A stretch of DNA of 64,000 nt from Roseomonas marmotae (lineage in GTDB: Bacteria; Pseudomonadota; Alphaproteobacteria; Acetobacterales; Acetobacteraceae), in contig NZ_CP061091.1 in the NCBI RefSeq assembly GCF_017654485.1, forward strand, positions 1,563,501-1,627,500. The letters run 5' to 3'. The notes beneath the pieces were generated by a model. That model was given only the letters and a program-made list of their open reading frames with translations. It was not told the DNA's origin and searched no databases. The translations under genes were made by a program, and so were the position numbers. Shown in pieces: positions 27,019 to 35,724 of this stretch (position 1 is the stretch's first letter; each line of letters begins with the position of its first letter).

Positions 27019-27801
27019 ATGGCCTTTGGTCAAGACTATCGCACCACGGGCGCGCCTGGCTGGGGCCGCGCCGCGACCACCGATGCCGCCGCCCTGGATG
27101 CCGGGCTGCGGGCCTATATGCTGCGCGTCTACAACTGGATGGCTTCCGGCCTGCTGCTGACCGCGATCGTTGCCTATGTGATCGCGAGCACCGGCGCTGC
27201 CGACCTGTTCTACACCCGCGTGATGACGCCGCGTGGCGCCGCCACCCAGCCCACCATCCTGGGCTTCGCCGCGATGTTCGCGCCCCTGGCCTTCGTGCTG
27301 GCCCTCTCCTTCGGCGTGAACCGAATGAGCAAGGGCACGGTTCAGGCGCTGTTCTGGGTCTTCTGCGCCACGATGGGCGCCAGCATGGCGAATATCTTCG
27401 CCGTCTATGTCGGCACCTCCATCGCCTCCACCTTCGTGATCACCGCCGGCATGTTCGCCGGTGTCAGCCTCTACGGCTACACCACGAAGGCCGACCTGAC
27501 GCGCATGGGCAGCTTCATGATGATGGGCCTGATCGGCATCATCATCGCCGGCATCGTCAATATGTTCATCGGCTCCAGCGCGCTGCAGTTCGCCATCAGC
27601 GTCATCGGCGTGGTCGTCTTCGTCGGCCTGACCGCCTATGACACGCAGCGGATCAAGGCGGACTACATCGAGTACGCCTATGCCGAGGGCACGGATCTGG
27701 CCGCCAAGCGCAGCGTCTTCGACGCGCTGGGCCTGTATCTGAACTTCATCAACCTGTTCCAGCTGCTGCTGCAGTTCATGGGGGTCCGCCAGCAGGACTG
27801 A
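27019..27801 (+). CDS. Bax inhibitor-1/YccA family membrane protein
   Basis: A 260-aa inner-membrane protein with seven predicted helices. The N-terminal tail (AFGQDYRTTGAPGWGRAA) leads into LRAYMLRVYNWMASGLLLTAIVAYVI, typical of the YbhL/YccA group. The conserved loop FVGLTAYDTQRIKADY holds the paired Asp residues of the proposed pH/calcium gate, followed by the last helix ALGLYLNFINLFQLLLQFMG. Bacterial members may modulate FtsH protease or leak Ca2+. GGAGGAG lies upstream, and a strong intrinsic terminator follows. Confidence 0.92.
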   Translation: MAFGQDYRTTGAPGWGRAATTDAAALDAGLRAYMLRVYNWMASGLLLTAIVAYVIASTGAADLFYTRVMTPRGAATQPTILGFAAMFAPLAFVLALSFGVNRMSKGTVQALFWVFCATMGASMANIFAVYVGTSIASTFVITAGMFAGVSLYGYTTKADLTRMGSFMMMGLIGIIIAGIVNMFIGSSALQFAISVIGVVVFVGLTAYDTQRIKADYIEYAYAEGTDLAAKRSVFDALGLYLNFINLFQLLLQFMGVRQQD

Positions 27802-27825
27802 CCCGGCCAGGCTTGACGGCACCGG

Positions 27826-27855
27826 GCCCCGGGGAGCGATCCCCGGGGCTTTTTC
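27826..27855 (+). terminator. Intrinsic terminator of the Bax-inhibitor-1 gene
   Basis: Perfect 10-bp G+C-rich stem (27826-27835 with 27840-27849), GCGA loop, then TTTTTC. It lies 24 bases after the stop codon. Confidence 0.85.
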
Positions 27856-27886
27856 TATGGGCGCGCCGGAGGGGAGATGGCATGAA

Positions 27887-27919
27887 AAAGGCCCGGCACC
27901 TCGCGGTGGCCGGGCCTTT
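27887..27919 (-). terminator. Intrinsic terminator of carD
   Basis: Arms 27887-27897 and 27909-27919 are perfect 11-base complements. Read on the minus strand the second arm runs into CTTTTTCATG, a U tract. It is 14 bases past the carD stop and could also act on plus-strand read-through. Confidence 0.85.
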
Positions 27920-27933
27920 CGCCGGGGGGGCGT

Positions 27934-28575
27934 TCAGCCCTGCTTCAGGTAGTCCAGCAGCTTGTTCATGGCCGCCGTCTTGTCGGTGCGGTCCAGAGCC
28001 GCCACCTCGGCCGCCAGCCGGTCCATCGCCAGCTCATAGATCTGCCGCTCGCTGAAGGACTGGTCGGGCTGGCCGGCATTGCGGTGCAGGTCGCGCACCA
28101 CCTCGGCGATCTGCACGGGGTCGCCGCTGTTGATCTTCTGCTCGTATTCCTGGGCACGGCGGGACCACATGGTGCGCTTGATGCGCGCCCGGCCCTTCAG
28201 CGTGTCCAGCGCCTCGCCCATCATGTCCTTGTTGGCGAGCATCCGCAGGCCGGCGGAGGCCGCCTTGCCCAGCGGCACCCGCAGGGTCATGCGGTTCTCC
28301 TCGAAGGTGACGACGATCACCTTGAGCTCCAGCCCGGCGGCCTGCATCGTCTCGATGCCCTGTACCTGGCCGACGCCATGGGTGGGATAGACGACATAGT
28401 CGCCCGCCTTGAAATCGCTGCCCTTGTTGCCGAGCGGCTTCGGTGGCGGCATGGGGCGGGAGGGGCCAGGGGCCACCGTGCCTTCGCCGGGCGCCTGGTT
28501 TTCCACCATGCCGGGGCTGCGCGGCTCAGCGGTTTCGGATTGGGCGGGGGATTTCGCGCCGGCGGGGGGCTTCAT
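27934..28575 (-). CDS. carD: CarD-family transcriptional regulator
   Basis: A 213-aa RNA polymerase-binding regulator. The first 50 residues are a Pro/Gly-rich tail. The CarD_CdnL_TRCF domain opens FKAGDYVVYPTHGVGQVQGIE and binds the beta subunit. The helical C-terminal domain contains KRTMWSRRAQEYEQKINSGD, with the Trp that props open the upstream bubble edge in CarD structures, and ends SFSERQIYELAMDRLAAEVA. It stabilises open complexes, especially at rRNA promoters. A candidate promoter lies at 28708-28736 and a terminator at 27887-27919, so it is a single-gene unit. Confidence 0.94.
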   Translation of the reverse strand: MKPPAGAKSPAQSETAEPRSPGMVENQAPGEGTVAPGPSRPMPPPKPLGNKGSDFKAGDYVVYPTHGVGQVQGIETMQAAGLELKVIVVTFEENRMTLRVPLGKAASAGLRMLANKDMMGEALDTLKGRARIKRTMWSRRAQEYEQKINSGDPVQIAEVVRDLHRNAGQPDQSFSERQIYELAMDRLAAEVAALDRTDKTAAMNKLLDYLKQG

Positions 28576-28707
28576 CCGTTTTCTATTCTCCTGCGAGGCG
28601 CCTGGGACGAAAGCGGGGCCTCAAGGGCGAGATGACGCCGCCCCGTGTCACATGGCAAAAGCGCGCGGCGCCCTGTCCCGACGCCCGCACGCCCCAATCA
28701 GAACATG

Positions 28708-28736
28708 ATGATAGCATAAGTTTCATGCCGCGTCAT
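28708..28736 (-). promoter_or_regulatory. Candidate promoter of carD
   Basis: On the minus strand ATGACG (28736-28731) and TATCAT (28713-28708) are spaced by 17 bases in a locally A+T-rich stretch. It would give a leader of about 125 bases before the carD ATG. Consensus match only. Confidence 0.45.
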
Positions 28737-28756
28737 CCGCGGCCGCGCGGCGCCCC

Positions 28757-29089
28757 TCAGGGCGTACCGGGCTTGGGGTCGAAGAGGTCCTTCTTGCCCG
28801 GCTTGCCGTTCCATTCCTCGGCATCGGCCGGGGCCTCGCCCTTGCGGGTGATGTTCGGCCAGGTCTGGGCATATTCGCGGTTCAGCTCGGCCCAGTCGGT
28901 CGCGCGGTCGTCGCTGTCGGGCAGGATGGCCTCGGCCGGGCATTCCGGCTCGCACACGCCGCAGTCGATGCACTCGTCCGGGTGAATGACCAGCATGTTC
29001 TCGCCGACATAGAAGCAGTCGACGGGACAGACTTCCACGCAGTCCATGTATTTGCAGCGGATGCAGTTCTCGGTGACGACGTAAGCCAC
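28757..29089 (-). CDS. fdxA: Seven-iron ferredoxin FdxA
   Basis: A 110-aa electron carrier with one 3Fe-4S and one 4Fe-4S cluster. The ligands are in [17 protein letters not shown] and [18 protein letters not shown]. The C-terminal extension ([20 protein letters not shown]) is typical of alphaproteobacterial FdxA. The start codon is GTG at 29089, preceded by AAGGA. It is 78 bases downstream of the amino-acid dehydrogenase operon on the same strand, so it could share some transcription, but FdxA is usually a housekeeping protein. Confidence 0.94.
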   Translation of the reverse strand: MAYVVTENCIRCKYMDCVEVCPVDCFYVGENMLVIHPDECIDCGVCEPECPAEAILPDSDDRATDWAELNREYAQTWPNITRKGEAPADAEEWNGKPGKKDLFDPKPGTP

Positions 29090-29167
29090 GGCCCATAGTT
29101 CCTTTCGCGCGCGCGAGACATGGACCGATGCGCCGCCCGATGCAAGCTGCCCATGGGCAGGCCTGCC

Positions 29168-30532
29168 TCAATCCACCGGCAGGGAGGCCAGTTCCCCCAC
29201 CGTGATGGGCTTGAAGGGCGCGCGGGGCCGCAGCGCCCCGGCCTCGGCGACGGGGACGCCCCGTGTCTCGGCGATCAGTGCAGAGAGGATGGTGCCGCAG
29301 ACCCGTCCCTGGCAAGGGCCCATGCCCGTGCGGAGATAGGCCTTGGCCTGGTTCGGCCCGGTGGCGCCCAGCCGGGCGGCGGCGCGCACCTCCCCGGCCG
29401 TGATCTCCTCGCAGCGGCAGACGATGGTGGCATCCTCCGGCGGGGCCAGCAGGCCAGGGGCGGGGGCATAGAGCCGGTCCAGGAAAGGCCGCAGCGCCAG
29501 GGCAGCCGCCAGCCGGGCGCGATGCGGCACCGCGCGGCTGTCCCGCGCATGCTCCGCCAGCCGGCCTAGCCGGTGGGCGGCATCCAGCGCCGCCAGCGCG
29601 CCGCCGGCCATGGCCGCCTGCCAGCCGCCGATGCCCGCGCCATCCCCCGCCACGGCCAGCAGCGGGTGCGGCGTGGCGCCCCAGGCATCCGCTTCCGGCC
29701 GCCAGCAGAGCTGCGCCTCGTCCCAGTGATGCGGCAGGCCCAGGGCACGGGAGATATGGGTGGAGGGGATCACCCCCTCATGCAGCAGCAGCGTGCCGGC
29801 CTCCGTGCTGCCGCCGTCCCAGGTGACGCGGCGCAGGATGCCGTCGCCTTCCGCCCGCAGCCCCGTCACATGGCGGATGACGCGCATGCCGGCGGCCCGG
29901 GCCGCCAGCATCAGCCCCGCGCCCTTGGCCAGCATGGCCCGGCCGCGCCAGAGCCCGCCCGCCCGCAGTGCCGGCCCCAGCGCGCCACGCGGCGTCGTCT
30001 CTAGCAGCAGGGCCGGCGGCGCGCCGGCCCGCGCCAGTTGCCCGGCCAGCAGCCAGAGCAGCGGCCCCTGGCCCGCCAGCACCGTGCGCCCGTGCGGCAC
30101 GGCGCCCGCCTGCTTCAGCAGGATCTGCGCCGCGCCCGCCGTCATGACATTGGGCAGGGTCCAGCCGGGGATGGGCACCGGGCGTTCCTGCGCGCCGGTC
30201 GCCAGCAGCACGCGGCTGGCGGCCAGGGTGCCGGTGCCGTCATCCCCGCGCAGGGAGAGCAGCCCGGCCTCGGTATCCAGGTGCCAGAGGGTGGTGGCGG
30301 GACGGTAGTCGATGCCCGGCGTGGCGCGGAAGCGGCGGGCCAGGGCGGCCCCCTCGGCGGCATATTCCCCGGCCAGGGCGGGGTCGCGCCCGGCCTGTTC
30401 CACGCCACGGAAGATCTGCCCGCCCGGCGCGGGCTGCTCGTCGATGACGGTGACGGAAAGGCCCAGCGCGGCAGCCTCGATCGCCGCGCTCATGCCCGCC
30501 GGGCCAGCGCCGATGATGGCGAGGTCGGTCAT
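29168..30532 (-). CDS. FAD/NAD(P)-binding oxidoreductase, alpha subunit of a three-part amino-acid dehydrogenase (HcnB-like)
   Basis: A 454-aa flavoprotein: dinucleotide-binding motif LAIIGAGPAGMSAAIEAAALG at the N-terminus, a second Rossmann segment in the middle (ATGAQERPVPIPGWTLPNV, VAGDGAGIGGW), and a C-terminal BFD-like iron-sulfur region CRCEEITAGEV...MGPCQGRVCG. This layout is shared by HcnB, opine oxidase OoxA and the alpha subunit of heteromeric D-proline or D-hydroxyproline dehydrogenases. Start at 30532 gives the proper Rossmann N-terminus and a four-base overlap with the upstream gene. It is the last gene of a three-gene operon. Confidence 0.88.
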   Translation of the reverse strand: MTDLAIIGAGPAGMSAAIEAAALGLSVTVIDEQPAPGGQIFRGVEQAGRDPALAGEYAAEGAALARRFRATPGIDYRPATTLWHLDTEAGLLSLRGDDGTGTLAASRVLLATGAQERPVPIPGWTLPNVMTAGAAQILLKQAGAVPHGRTVLAGQGPLLWLLAGQLARAGAPPALLLETTPRGALGPALRAGGLWRGRAMLAKGAGLMLAARAAGMRVIRHVTGLRAEGDGILRRVTWDGGSTEAGTLLLHEGVIPSTHISRALGLPHHWDEAQLCWRPEADAWGATPHPLLAVAGDGAGIGGWQAAMAGGALAALDAAHRLGRLAEHARDSRAVPHRARLAAALALRPFLDRLYAPAPGLLAPPEDATIVCRCEEITAGEVRAAARLGATGPNQAKAYLRTGMGPCQGRVCGTILSALIAETRGVPVAEAGALRPRAPFKPITVGELASLPVD

Positions 30533-30825
30533 GCCGGCACCGCCCGCGCGCCCTGCTGCGGGGCGATCCGCATGCCCGGCCGCACCGGCACCATGCAAGC
30601 CTGCCGGTTGGGCTGGCCATCGATCTCGGCCAGGCAGTCGAAGCAGATGCCCATCATGCAATAGGGCAGGCGGGGCGCACCGGTGACGGGCGTGTGGCGG
30701 ATGGCGGGCAGCCCGGCCAGCAGCACGGCGGCGGCGGCGCTGCTGCCTTCCGGTACCAGCAGCGGATGGCCGTCGACGAAGACCTGCACGGTGGCGGGGC
30801 GGGCCTCAGGCCGCTGCGTGAACAT
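30529..30825 (-). CDS. (2Fe-2S)-binding small subunit of the amino-acid dehydrogenase (HcnA-like)
   Basis: A 98-aa ferredoxin-like subunit (Fer2_4). The cluster Cys residues are in LPYCMMGICFDCLAEIDG and the later QACMVPV, giving C-x4-C-x2-C...C. It passes electrons between the two flavoprotein subunits encoded on either side. Its first 20 bases overlap the end of the upstream FAD subunit and its end overlaps the next start by four bases, which signals tight translational coupling. Confidence 0.87.
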   Translation of the reverse strand: MFTQRPEARPATVQVFVDGHPLLVPEGSSAAAAVLLAGLPAIRHTPVTGAPRLPYCMMGICFDCLAEIDGQPNRQACMVPVRPGMRIAPQQGARAVPA

Positions 30826-31930
30826 GGAACCGCCTCGCACTGAACAGGGACAATTCGGGGGAGAGGGCGCCGGCGGCGATCATCGGCGCCAGTCGGTTGG
30901 CATGGGCGCCGGCCAGCGTCACGCCGGAATGGCAATTGGCGGTGAAGGCGCCGGGGAAACGCTCGGATTCGTCGTAGATCGGCAGCCCGTCGGGCGCCAT
31001 CACCCGCAGCGCCGACCAGGCGCGGACGATGTTGAGATCGGCGATCCAGGGGAAGCAGAGCACGGCACGCCGCGCCATGGCCCGCATGATCTCGGGCGAC
31101 TGGGTCAGGCTGTCGTAGCCCGCGTCCTCCTTGCTGTCGCCGATCATCAGGCTGCCCTCGGCGGTCTGGCGCAGGCTGACGGTGGGCATGGGCAGGATGG
31201 TGCGGGCGCGCTCCGTCACCAGGATCTGTCCGCGCTCCGGCTTCACGGGGGCGGAGAGGCCGAAGCGCGGGGCCAGCGCTGCATTGCCCAGGCCCGCCGC
31301 CAGCACCAGGCGGGGCGCGGTGAATCGCTGCCCGGCGGCGGCGATGCTGAAGTCGCGCGGCGCGGCGGTGCCTTCCTCCACCCCGGCATTGGGCAGGTAG
31401 TGCCCGCCGAGGCCGGTGAAGCCAGCATGCAGCGCCCGCAGCAGGTGCAGCGGGCTGGCATGGCCGTCATAGGGTGTCCAGCTGACACCGCTGACCTCCG
31501 GCCCCAGGCCGGGCAGCATGTCCCGCGCCTCGGCGGCCGGGATCATGCGGTAGTCGAAGCCGAAATTCCCGGCTTCCGCCTGCATCCGCGCCATGGTCTC
31601 GGCGCGCCGGTCGAATTCCTCCTCGCCGATGCAGATGCTCACGCCGCCGGGCTGGTGGCGGCGGGTATCGATTCCGGTGCGCTCCTGCAGGTCCCGCGCC
31701 AGTTCCGGCCATTCCTGCGCCGAGCCGCGCGTCCAACGCTGGTAATGTGGCGCGCCCAACCCCTTGGACTGCACCCAGATCAGGCCGAAATTGCCGCGGC
31801 TGGCCCGGTGCGCGACATCGCCCTCATCCAGCAGCAGCACGGCCAGGCCCTGGCGCTGCAGGCCATAGCCGATGGCAGAACCCACCAGCCCGCCGCCGAT
31901 GACGATGGCATCGAAGGCTGTGCGGCTCAT
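30806..31930 (-). CDS. FAD-dependent D-amino-acid-oxidase-like subunit (HcnC-like, beta)
   Basis: A 374-aa DAO-fold flavoprotein. FAD motif AIVIGGGLVGSAIGYGLQRQG is at the N-terminus, and the C-terminal FAD segment is FTANCHSGVTLAGAHANRLAPMI. It is the substrate-oxidising subunit of glycine/proline/opine-type dehydrogenases. First gene of the operon; 110 bases separate its start from the divergent DadA-like gene, leaving room for a shared control region. True cyanide synthesis from glycine cannot be claimed from these motifs; the nearby amino-acid transporter fits a catabolic role on a D-amino acid, imino acid or opine. Confidence 0.88.
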   Translation of the reverse strand: MSRTAFDAIVIGGGLVGSAIGYGLQRQGLAVLLLDEGDVAHRASRGNFGLIWVQSKGLGAPHYQRWTRGSAQEWPELARDLQERTGIDTRRHQPGGVSICIGEEEFDRRAETMARMQAEAGNFGFDYRMIPAAEARDMLPGLGPEVSGVSWTPYDGHASPLHLLRALHAGFTGLGGHYLPNAGVEEGTAAPRDFSIAAAGQRFTAPRLVLAAGLGNAALAPRFGLSAPVKPERGQILVTERARTILPMPTVSLRQTAEGSLMIGDSKEDAGYDSLTQSPEIMRAMARRAVLCFPWIADLNIVRAWSALRVMAPDGLPIYDESERFPGAFTANCHSGVTLAGAHANRLAPMIAAGALSPELSLFSARRFHVHAAA

Positions 31931-32040
31931 GACGGCTGGCGTGGGCTGGGCATGGATGCTTCGATAGAACGGCGGGGTGGGGCTTGCAATCCGGCTGCCG
32001 CCGCGCTGCCATCCGGCTTTCTCGCGGAGGTTTTTCCAGC

Positions 32041-33288
32041 ATGCGTATCACCATCCTCGGCGCCGGCGTCATCGGCGTGGCCAGCGCCTATTGGCTTCAT
32101 GCCGAAGGCCATGAGGTCGAGGTGATCGAGCGTCGTGAAGGCGCGGGGCTGGAGACCAGCTGGGGCAATGGCGCCATCATCCATGTCAGCTCCGTCCAGC
32201 CCTGGGCGGCGCCGGGCGTGCCGATGAAGGTGCTGAAGTGGCTGGGGCAGGAGGACGCGCCGATGCTGCTGCGCCCTTCCGCCGTGCCGCGCGTCTGGCG
32301 CTGGGGCCTGGGCTTCCTGCGCGCGGCGCGGCCGGCGCAGTACAAGGCCGGCAGCCTGGCCAATCTGAAGCTGGCGATGGAAAGCACCGCCGCCATGGCC
32401 GAGATCCGCGAGGCCACGGGCGTGCAATACGACTATGCCGGCAACTGCGTCATCAAGACCTTCTCCGACCAGGGCAGCCTCGATGTGGCCGCCGCCGAGC
32501 ACCTGGCGCTGGCGCCGTATGGCTTGCAGACGGAGGTGCTGAGCCAGGCGGAATGCGTGGCGCGGGAGCCCGCGCTGGCGCCGGTGGCCGACAAGATCGC
32601 CGGTGGCCTGGGCTTCCCGCAGGATGAGGTGGGCGACTGCAACAAGTTCAGCCAGGGGCTGGCGAAGTGGCTGGAAGCGCGCGGCGTGCGCTTCCGATAC
32701 AACACCACGGTCGAGGATGTCGTGCTGAAGGGCGGCCGCGTGGCGGCGGTGCGGATTTCCAGCGATGCCGGCGCGGCGGAGCTGCCGGCGGATGCTGTGG
32801 TGGTGGCGCTGGCCAGCCAGAGCGTGCCGCTGCTGAAGCGCCTGGGCGTCGCCATGCCGATCCAGCCCGTGAAGGGCGTCTCCGTCACCCTGCCGCGCAG
32901 CGTCTGGCCGGAGGGGCCGCGCAACGCCATCCTGGAGGACAGCCGCAAATTCGCGCTGACCCCGTTGGGCGACCGCTACCGCATCGTCGGCTCGGCTGAG
33001 GTGGGGGACCAGAGCACCGAGCCCTCTCCGGTGCGTGTCAGCGCCCTGACGCGGAAGGTGGCGGAGCTTTTCCCCAACCTGGCCCATTGCGAGGACATGC
33101 CGGGCGCCGTCTCCTGGGCCGGGCTGCGGCCGATGGTGCCGGACGCGCAGCCGCGCATCGGGCCCACGCGCGTCCCCGGCCTCTGGACCAATACCGGCCA
33201 TGGCCATACCGGCTGGACCATGGCCGCAGGCTCCGGCCGCCGGCTGGCCGGGCTGATGGCGGGACGGCCGGCGGAAGCAGCGGCATAA
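32041..33288 (+). CDS. dadA: D-amino-acid dehydrogenase (DadA-like) small subunit
   Basis: A 415-aa FAD-dependent dehydrogenase that deaminates D-amino acids to oxo acids and feeds electrons to the respiratory chain. It opens MRITILGAGVIGVASAYWLHAEGHEVEVIERREG; ETSWGNGAIIHVSSVQPWAAPG and WAGLRPMVPDAQPRIGPTRVPGLWTNTGHGHTGWTM are DadA signatures. It is first in a plus-strand unit with the polar amino-acid ABC transporter and divergent from a second amino-acid dehydrogenase, so the two enzymes may handle related substrates. Confidence 0.9.
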   Translation: MRITILGAGVIGVASAYWLHAEGHEVEVIERREGAGLETSWGNGAIIHVSSVQPWAAPGVPMKVLKWLGQEDAPMLLRPSAVPRVWRWGLGFLRAARPAQYKAGSLANLKLAMESTAAMAEIREATGVQYDYAGNCVIKTFSDQGSLDVAAAEHLALAPYGLQTEVLSQAECVAREPALAPVADKIAGGLGFPQDEVGDCNKFSQGLAKWLEARGVRFRYNTTVEDVVLKGGRVAAVRISSDAGAAELPADAVVVALASQSVPLLKRLGVAMPIQPVKGVSVTLPRSVWPEGPRNAILEDSRKFALTPLGDRYRIVGSAEVGDQSTEPSPVRVSALTRKVAELFPNLAHCEDMPGAVSWAGLRPMVPDAQPRIGPTRVPGLWTNTGHGHTGWTMAAGSGRRLAGLMAGRPAEAAA

Positions 33289-33386
33289 TTTTTTTGAGCA
33301 TCACGTAAGAGGGAGTGACCTCCGGGCGAAATCTTGCTCTTTTCCGCCATGCGCCCGTTAGCGCAACAATCAGGGGGACTGACGAA

Positions 33387-34295
33387 ATGGAAGAGAGCAA
33401 GGGCCGATCCGGTTTGGTCCGGCGCGGGTTGTTCGGTGCCTCCGCCGTGGGGGCGGCGGTGGGTGCCGCGGCCAGTGGCGGCCTGGGCCTGCTGGCGCCG
33501 CGCGGCGCCATGGCGCAGACCTTGGGCAAGAGCCGGCTGCAGCTGATCAAGGAGCGGGGGCGGCTGATCGTCGGCACCGGCAGCACCAACCCGCCCTGGC
33601 ATTTCGAGGATGCCAATGGCCAGCTCCAGGGCATGGATATCGACTTGGCCCGCCTGCTGGCCAAGAACCTCTTCGACGACCCCACCAAGGTCGAATTCGT
33701 CCTGCAGGGCTCCGACGCCCGCATCCCCAGCCTGATCACGGACAAGGTGGATATCGTCATCCAGTGGATGACCGTGACCGCGGGCCGCGCCCAGCAGGTG
33801 GAGTTCACCGTCCCCTATTACCGTGAGGGTGTCGCCCTGCTGGTGCTGGCACGCGGCGGGAAGTACAAGAAGTTCGACGAGATCAAGGCCGCCGGGAGCA
33901 GCGTGACCATCGGTGGCACGCAGAACGTCTTCCTGGAGGACTGGGTCCGCAAGGCGCTGCCCGAGGCGAAGGTCGATGCCTTCGAGAGCCCGGACGCCAC
34001 CCTGCAGGCGCTGAACGCCCGCCGCGTCGATGCCTATCTGGCCGACCAGTCCGCCGCCCGCTGGCTGATGCAGCAGGCTCCCGGCCGCTTCATCGATTCC
34101 GGCTATGGCTGGCTGCCCAATTCCTATGCCTCCGCCGTGAAGCCCGGCGACCCGGTGTGGCTGAACTGGGTGAACACCGTCTACAAGGAAGCCATGATGG
34201 GCGTGGACTTCGATTACTTCGCCGCCTCCTACAAGAAGTGGTTCGGGATCGAGCTGCCGACGCCGAAGGTGGGCTTCCCCACCGAATTCGCCTGA
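33387..34295 (+). CDS. Polar amino-acid ABC transporter, substrate-binding protein (family 3)
   Basis: A 302-aa periplasmic binding protein (SBP_bac_3). Twin arginines in VRRGLFGASAVGAAVGAAASGG suggest Tat export, with cleavage after GAMAQ. The mature part has GRLIVGTGSTNPPWHFEDANGQLQGMDIDLARLLAK, the usual family opening. It is followed by two permeases and an ATPase, which completes a transporter. The ligand is probably the substrate of the adjacent dehydrogenases (inference). Confidence 0.92.
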   Translation: MEESKGRSGLVRRGLFGASAVGAAVGAAASGGLGLLAPRGAMAQTLGKSRLQLIKERGRLIVGTGSTNPPWHFEDANGQLQGMDIDLARLLAKNLFDDPTKVEFVLQGSDARIPSLITDKVDIVIQWMTVTAGRAQQVEFTVPYYREGVALLVLARGGKYKKFDEIKAAGSSVTIGGTQNVFLEDWVRKALPEAKVDAFESPDATLQALNARRVDAYLADQSAARWLMQQAPGRFIDSGYGWLPNSYASAVKPGDPVWLNWVNTVYKEAMMGVDFDYFAASYKKWFGIELPTPKVGFPTEFA

Positions 34296-34359
34296 CGCAG
34301 GCCACGGCGCCCCGCATGACGCGCGGCGCCGTCTCCTCCGATCGCGACAGGCTGGGTGC

Positions 34360-35028
34360 ATGATTCAATACTATTTCGACTGGTCCGTGATCTGGCGGAA
34401 CTGGGACCGCTTCATGTCGGCGCTCGGCCTCGGGCTGACGCTGGCGGTGATCTCCCTCTTCATCGGCAGCGTCATCGGCCTGGCCTGCGCCATGGCGCGG
34501 GTCCATGGGCCGCGCTGGCTCTCCTGGCCCGTCTGGCTTTATGTGGAGTTCATCCGCAACACGCCGCTGCTGCTGCTGGTCTTCTTCGTCTATTTCGGCC
34601 TGCCGGAGCTGGATATCAGCTACCTCGACAAGACGCAGAGCTTCGTGCTGGCCCTCTCGCTTTACGCGGGCGCCTATATGACCGAAGTGTTCCGCGCCGG
34701 CCTCGCCTCCATCCCCAAGCAGTATATGGAAGCGGCAAAGGCCATCGGCATGCGGCCCTGGCAGCGGCAAAGATATGTCGCTCTGCCGGTGATGTTCCGC
34801 ATCACCCTGCCGGCCTTCAGCAACAACCTCATCTCCCTGTTCAAGGACACCTCCCTGGCGGCGGCCATCGCCATTCCGGAACTGACCTTCGTGGCACGGC
34901 AGATCAACGCCAATACCTTCCGGGTGATGGAGGCCTGGCTGACGGCCAGCCTCCTCTATCTCGGCACCTGCTATGTCATCGCCACCGGGCTGCGGCTGCT
35001 TGAACGCCGCTACGCCAGCATCCGCTGA
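34360..35028 (+). CDS. Polar amino-acid ABC transporter, permease 1
   Basis: Inner-membrane permease of the HisMQ family, 222 aa, with five predicted helices. The EAA loop that docks the ATPase is YMEAAKAIGMRPWQRQRYVALP. The N-terminal region FMSALGLGLTLAVISLFIGSVIGLACAMARV and YVEFIRNTPLLLLVFFVYFGLP are family hallmarks. It pairs with permease 2 as a heterodimer. Confidence 0.93.
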   Translation: MIQYYFDWSVIWRNWDRFMSALGLGLTLAVISLFIGSVIGLACAMARVHGPRWLSWPVWLYVEFIRNTPLLLLVFFVYFGLPELDISYLDKTQSFVLALSLYAGAYMTEVFRAGLASIPKQYMEAAKAIGMRPWQRQRYVALPVMFRITLPAFSNNLISLFKDTSLAAAIAIPELTFVARQINANTFRVMEAWLTASLLYLGTCYVIATGLRLLERRYASIR

Positions 35029-35041
35029 GAGGAGGGGCGAT

Positions 35042-35713
35042 ATGGAGCTGGAACCCGGCACCTTCCTGTTCGAGGCCTGGACCGCCCGCTTCGCGCTCGC
35101 GCGCGGCCTCTGGGCCATGGTCACGACATCCACCATCAGCATCTTCCTCGCCACGGTGGCGGGCATCCTGCTCGGCGTGGCGCTGACCTATGGCTGGTGG
35201 CCGCTGCGGCTGCTGGTGCGGCTCTACGTGGACTTCATGCGCGGCATGCCGCTGCTGGTCCTGATCCTCTTCACCTATTACGGGCTGGCGATCTTCAAGA
35301 TCAACGTGCCGCCCTTCTGGGCCGGGATCATCGCCCTCTCGGCCTTCGCCACCTCGCATGTGGCGGAGAACCTGCGCGGCGCCGTGCAATCCGTGCCGGC
35401 CGGGCAGATGGAGGCGGCCAAGGCCATCGGCCTGAACTTCCCGAAGCGGCTCTATTACGTGATCATCCCGCAGGCCGTCCGGCGCATGCTGCCGCCCTGG
35501 GTGAATACCTGCCTGGAGATCGTGAAGGGCACCACGCTGCTCTCCGTCATCGGCGTGGTGGAACTGCTTCTGGCCAGCCAGCAGGTGATCGCCCGCAACT
35601 ACATGGTGATCGATTTCTACCTGCTGGCCTGCGGCATCTACCTGGTCGTCAACTTCTGCATCGCGCAGCTCGGCGCGCTGCTGGAGCGGCGCTTCTCCTA
35701 TATCCGCTATTGA
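35042..35713 (+). CDS. Polar amino-acid ABC transporter, permease 2
   Basis: A 223-aa HisMQ-family permease. The docking loop is MEAAKAIGLNFPKRLYYVIIPQAVRRMLPP; YVDFMRGMPLLVLILFTYYGLA matches the family. GAGAGGAGGGG lies upstream of the ATG. It starts 13 bases after permease 1, and the ATPase gene starts almost immediately after its stop. Confidence 0.93.
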   Translation: MELEPGTFLFEAWTARFALARGLWAMVTTSTISIFLATVAGILLGVALTYGWWPLRLLVRLYVDFMRGMPLLVLILFTYYGLAIFKINVPPFWAGIIALSAFATSHVAENLRGAVQSVPAGQMEAAKAIGLNFPKRLYYVIIPQAVRRMLPPWVNTCLEIVKGTTLLSVIGVVELLLASQQVIARNYMVIDFYLLACGIYLVVNFCIAQLGALLERRFSYIRY

Positions 35714-35724
35714 GGATGGCACGC

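Noticed and set aside
29168..31930. True hydrogen cyanide synthase (hcnABC)
   Set aside because: The same three-subunit layout is used by opine, proline and hydroxyproline dehydrogenases, and the context is amino-acid uptake; cyanide production cannot be claimed.
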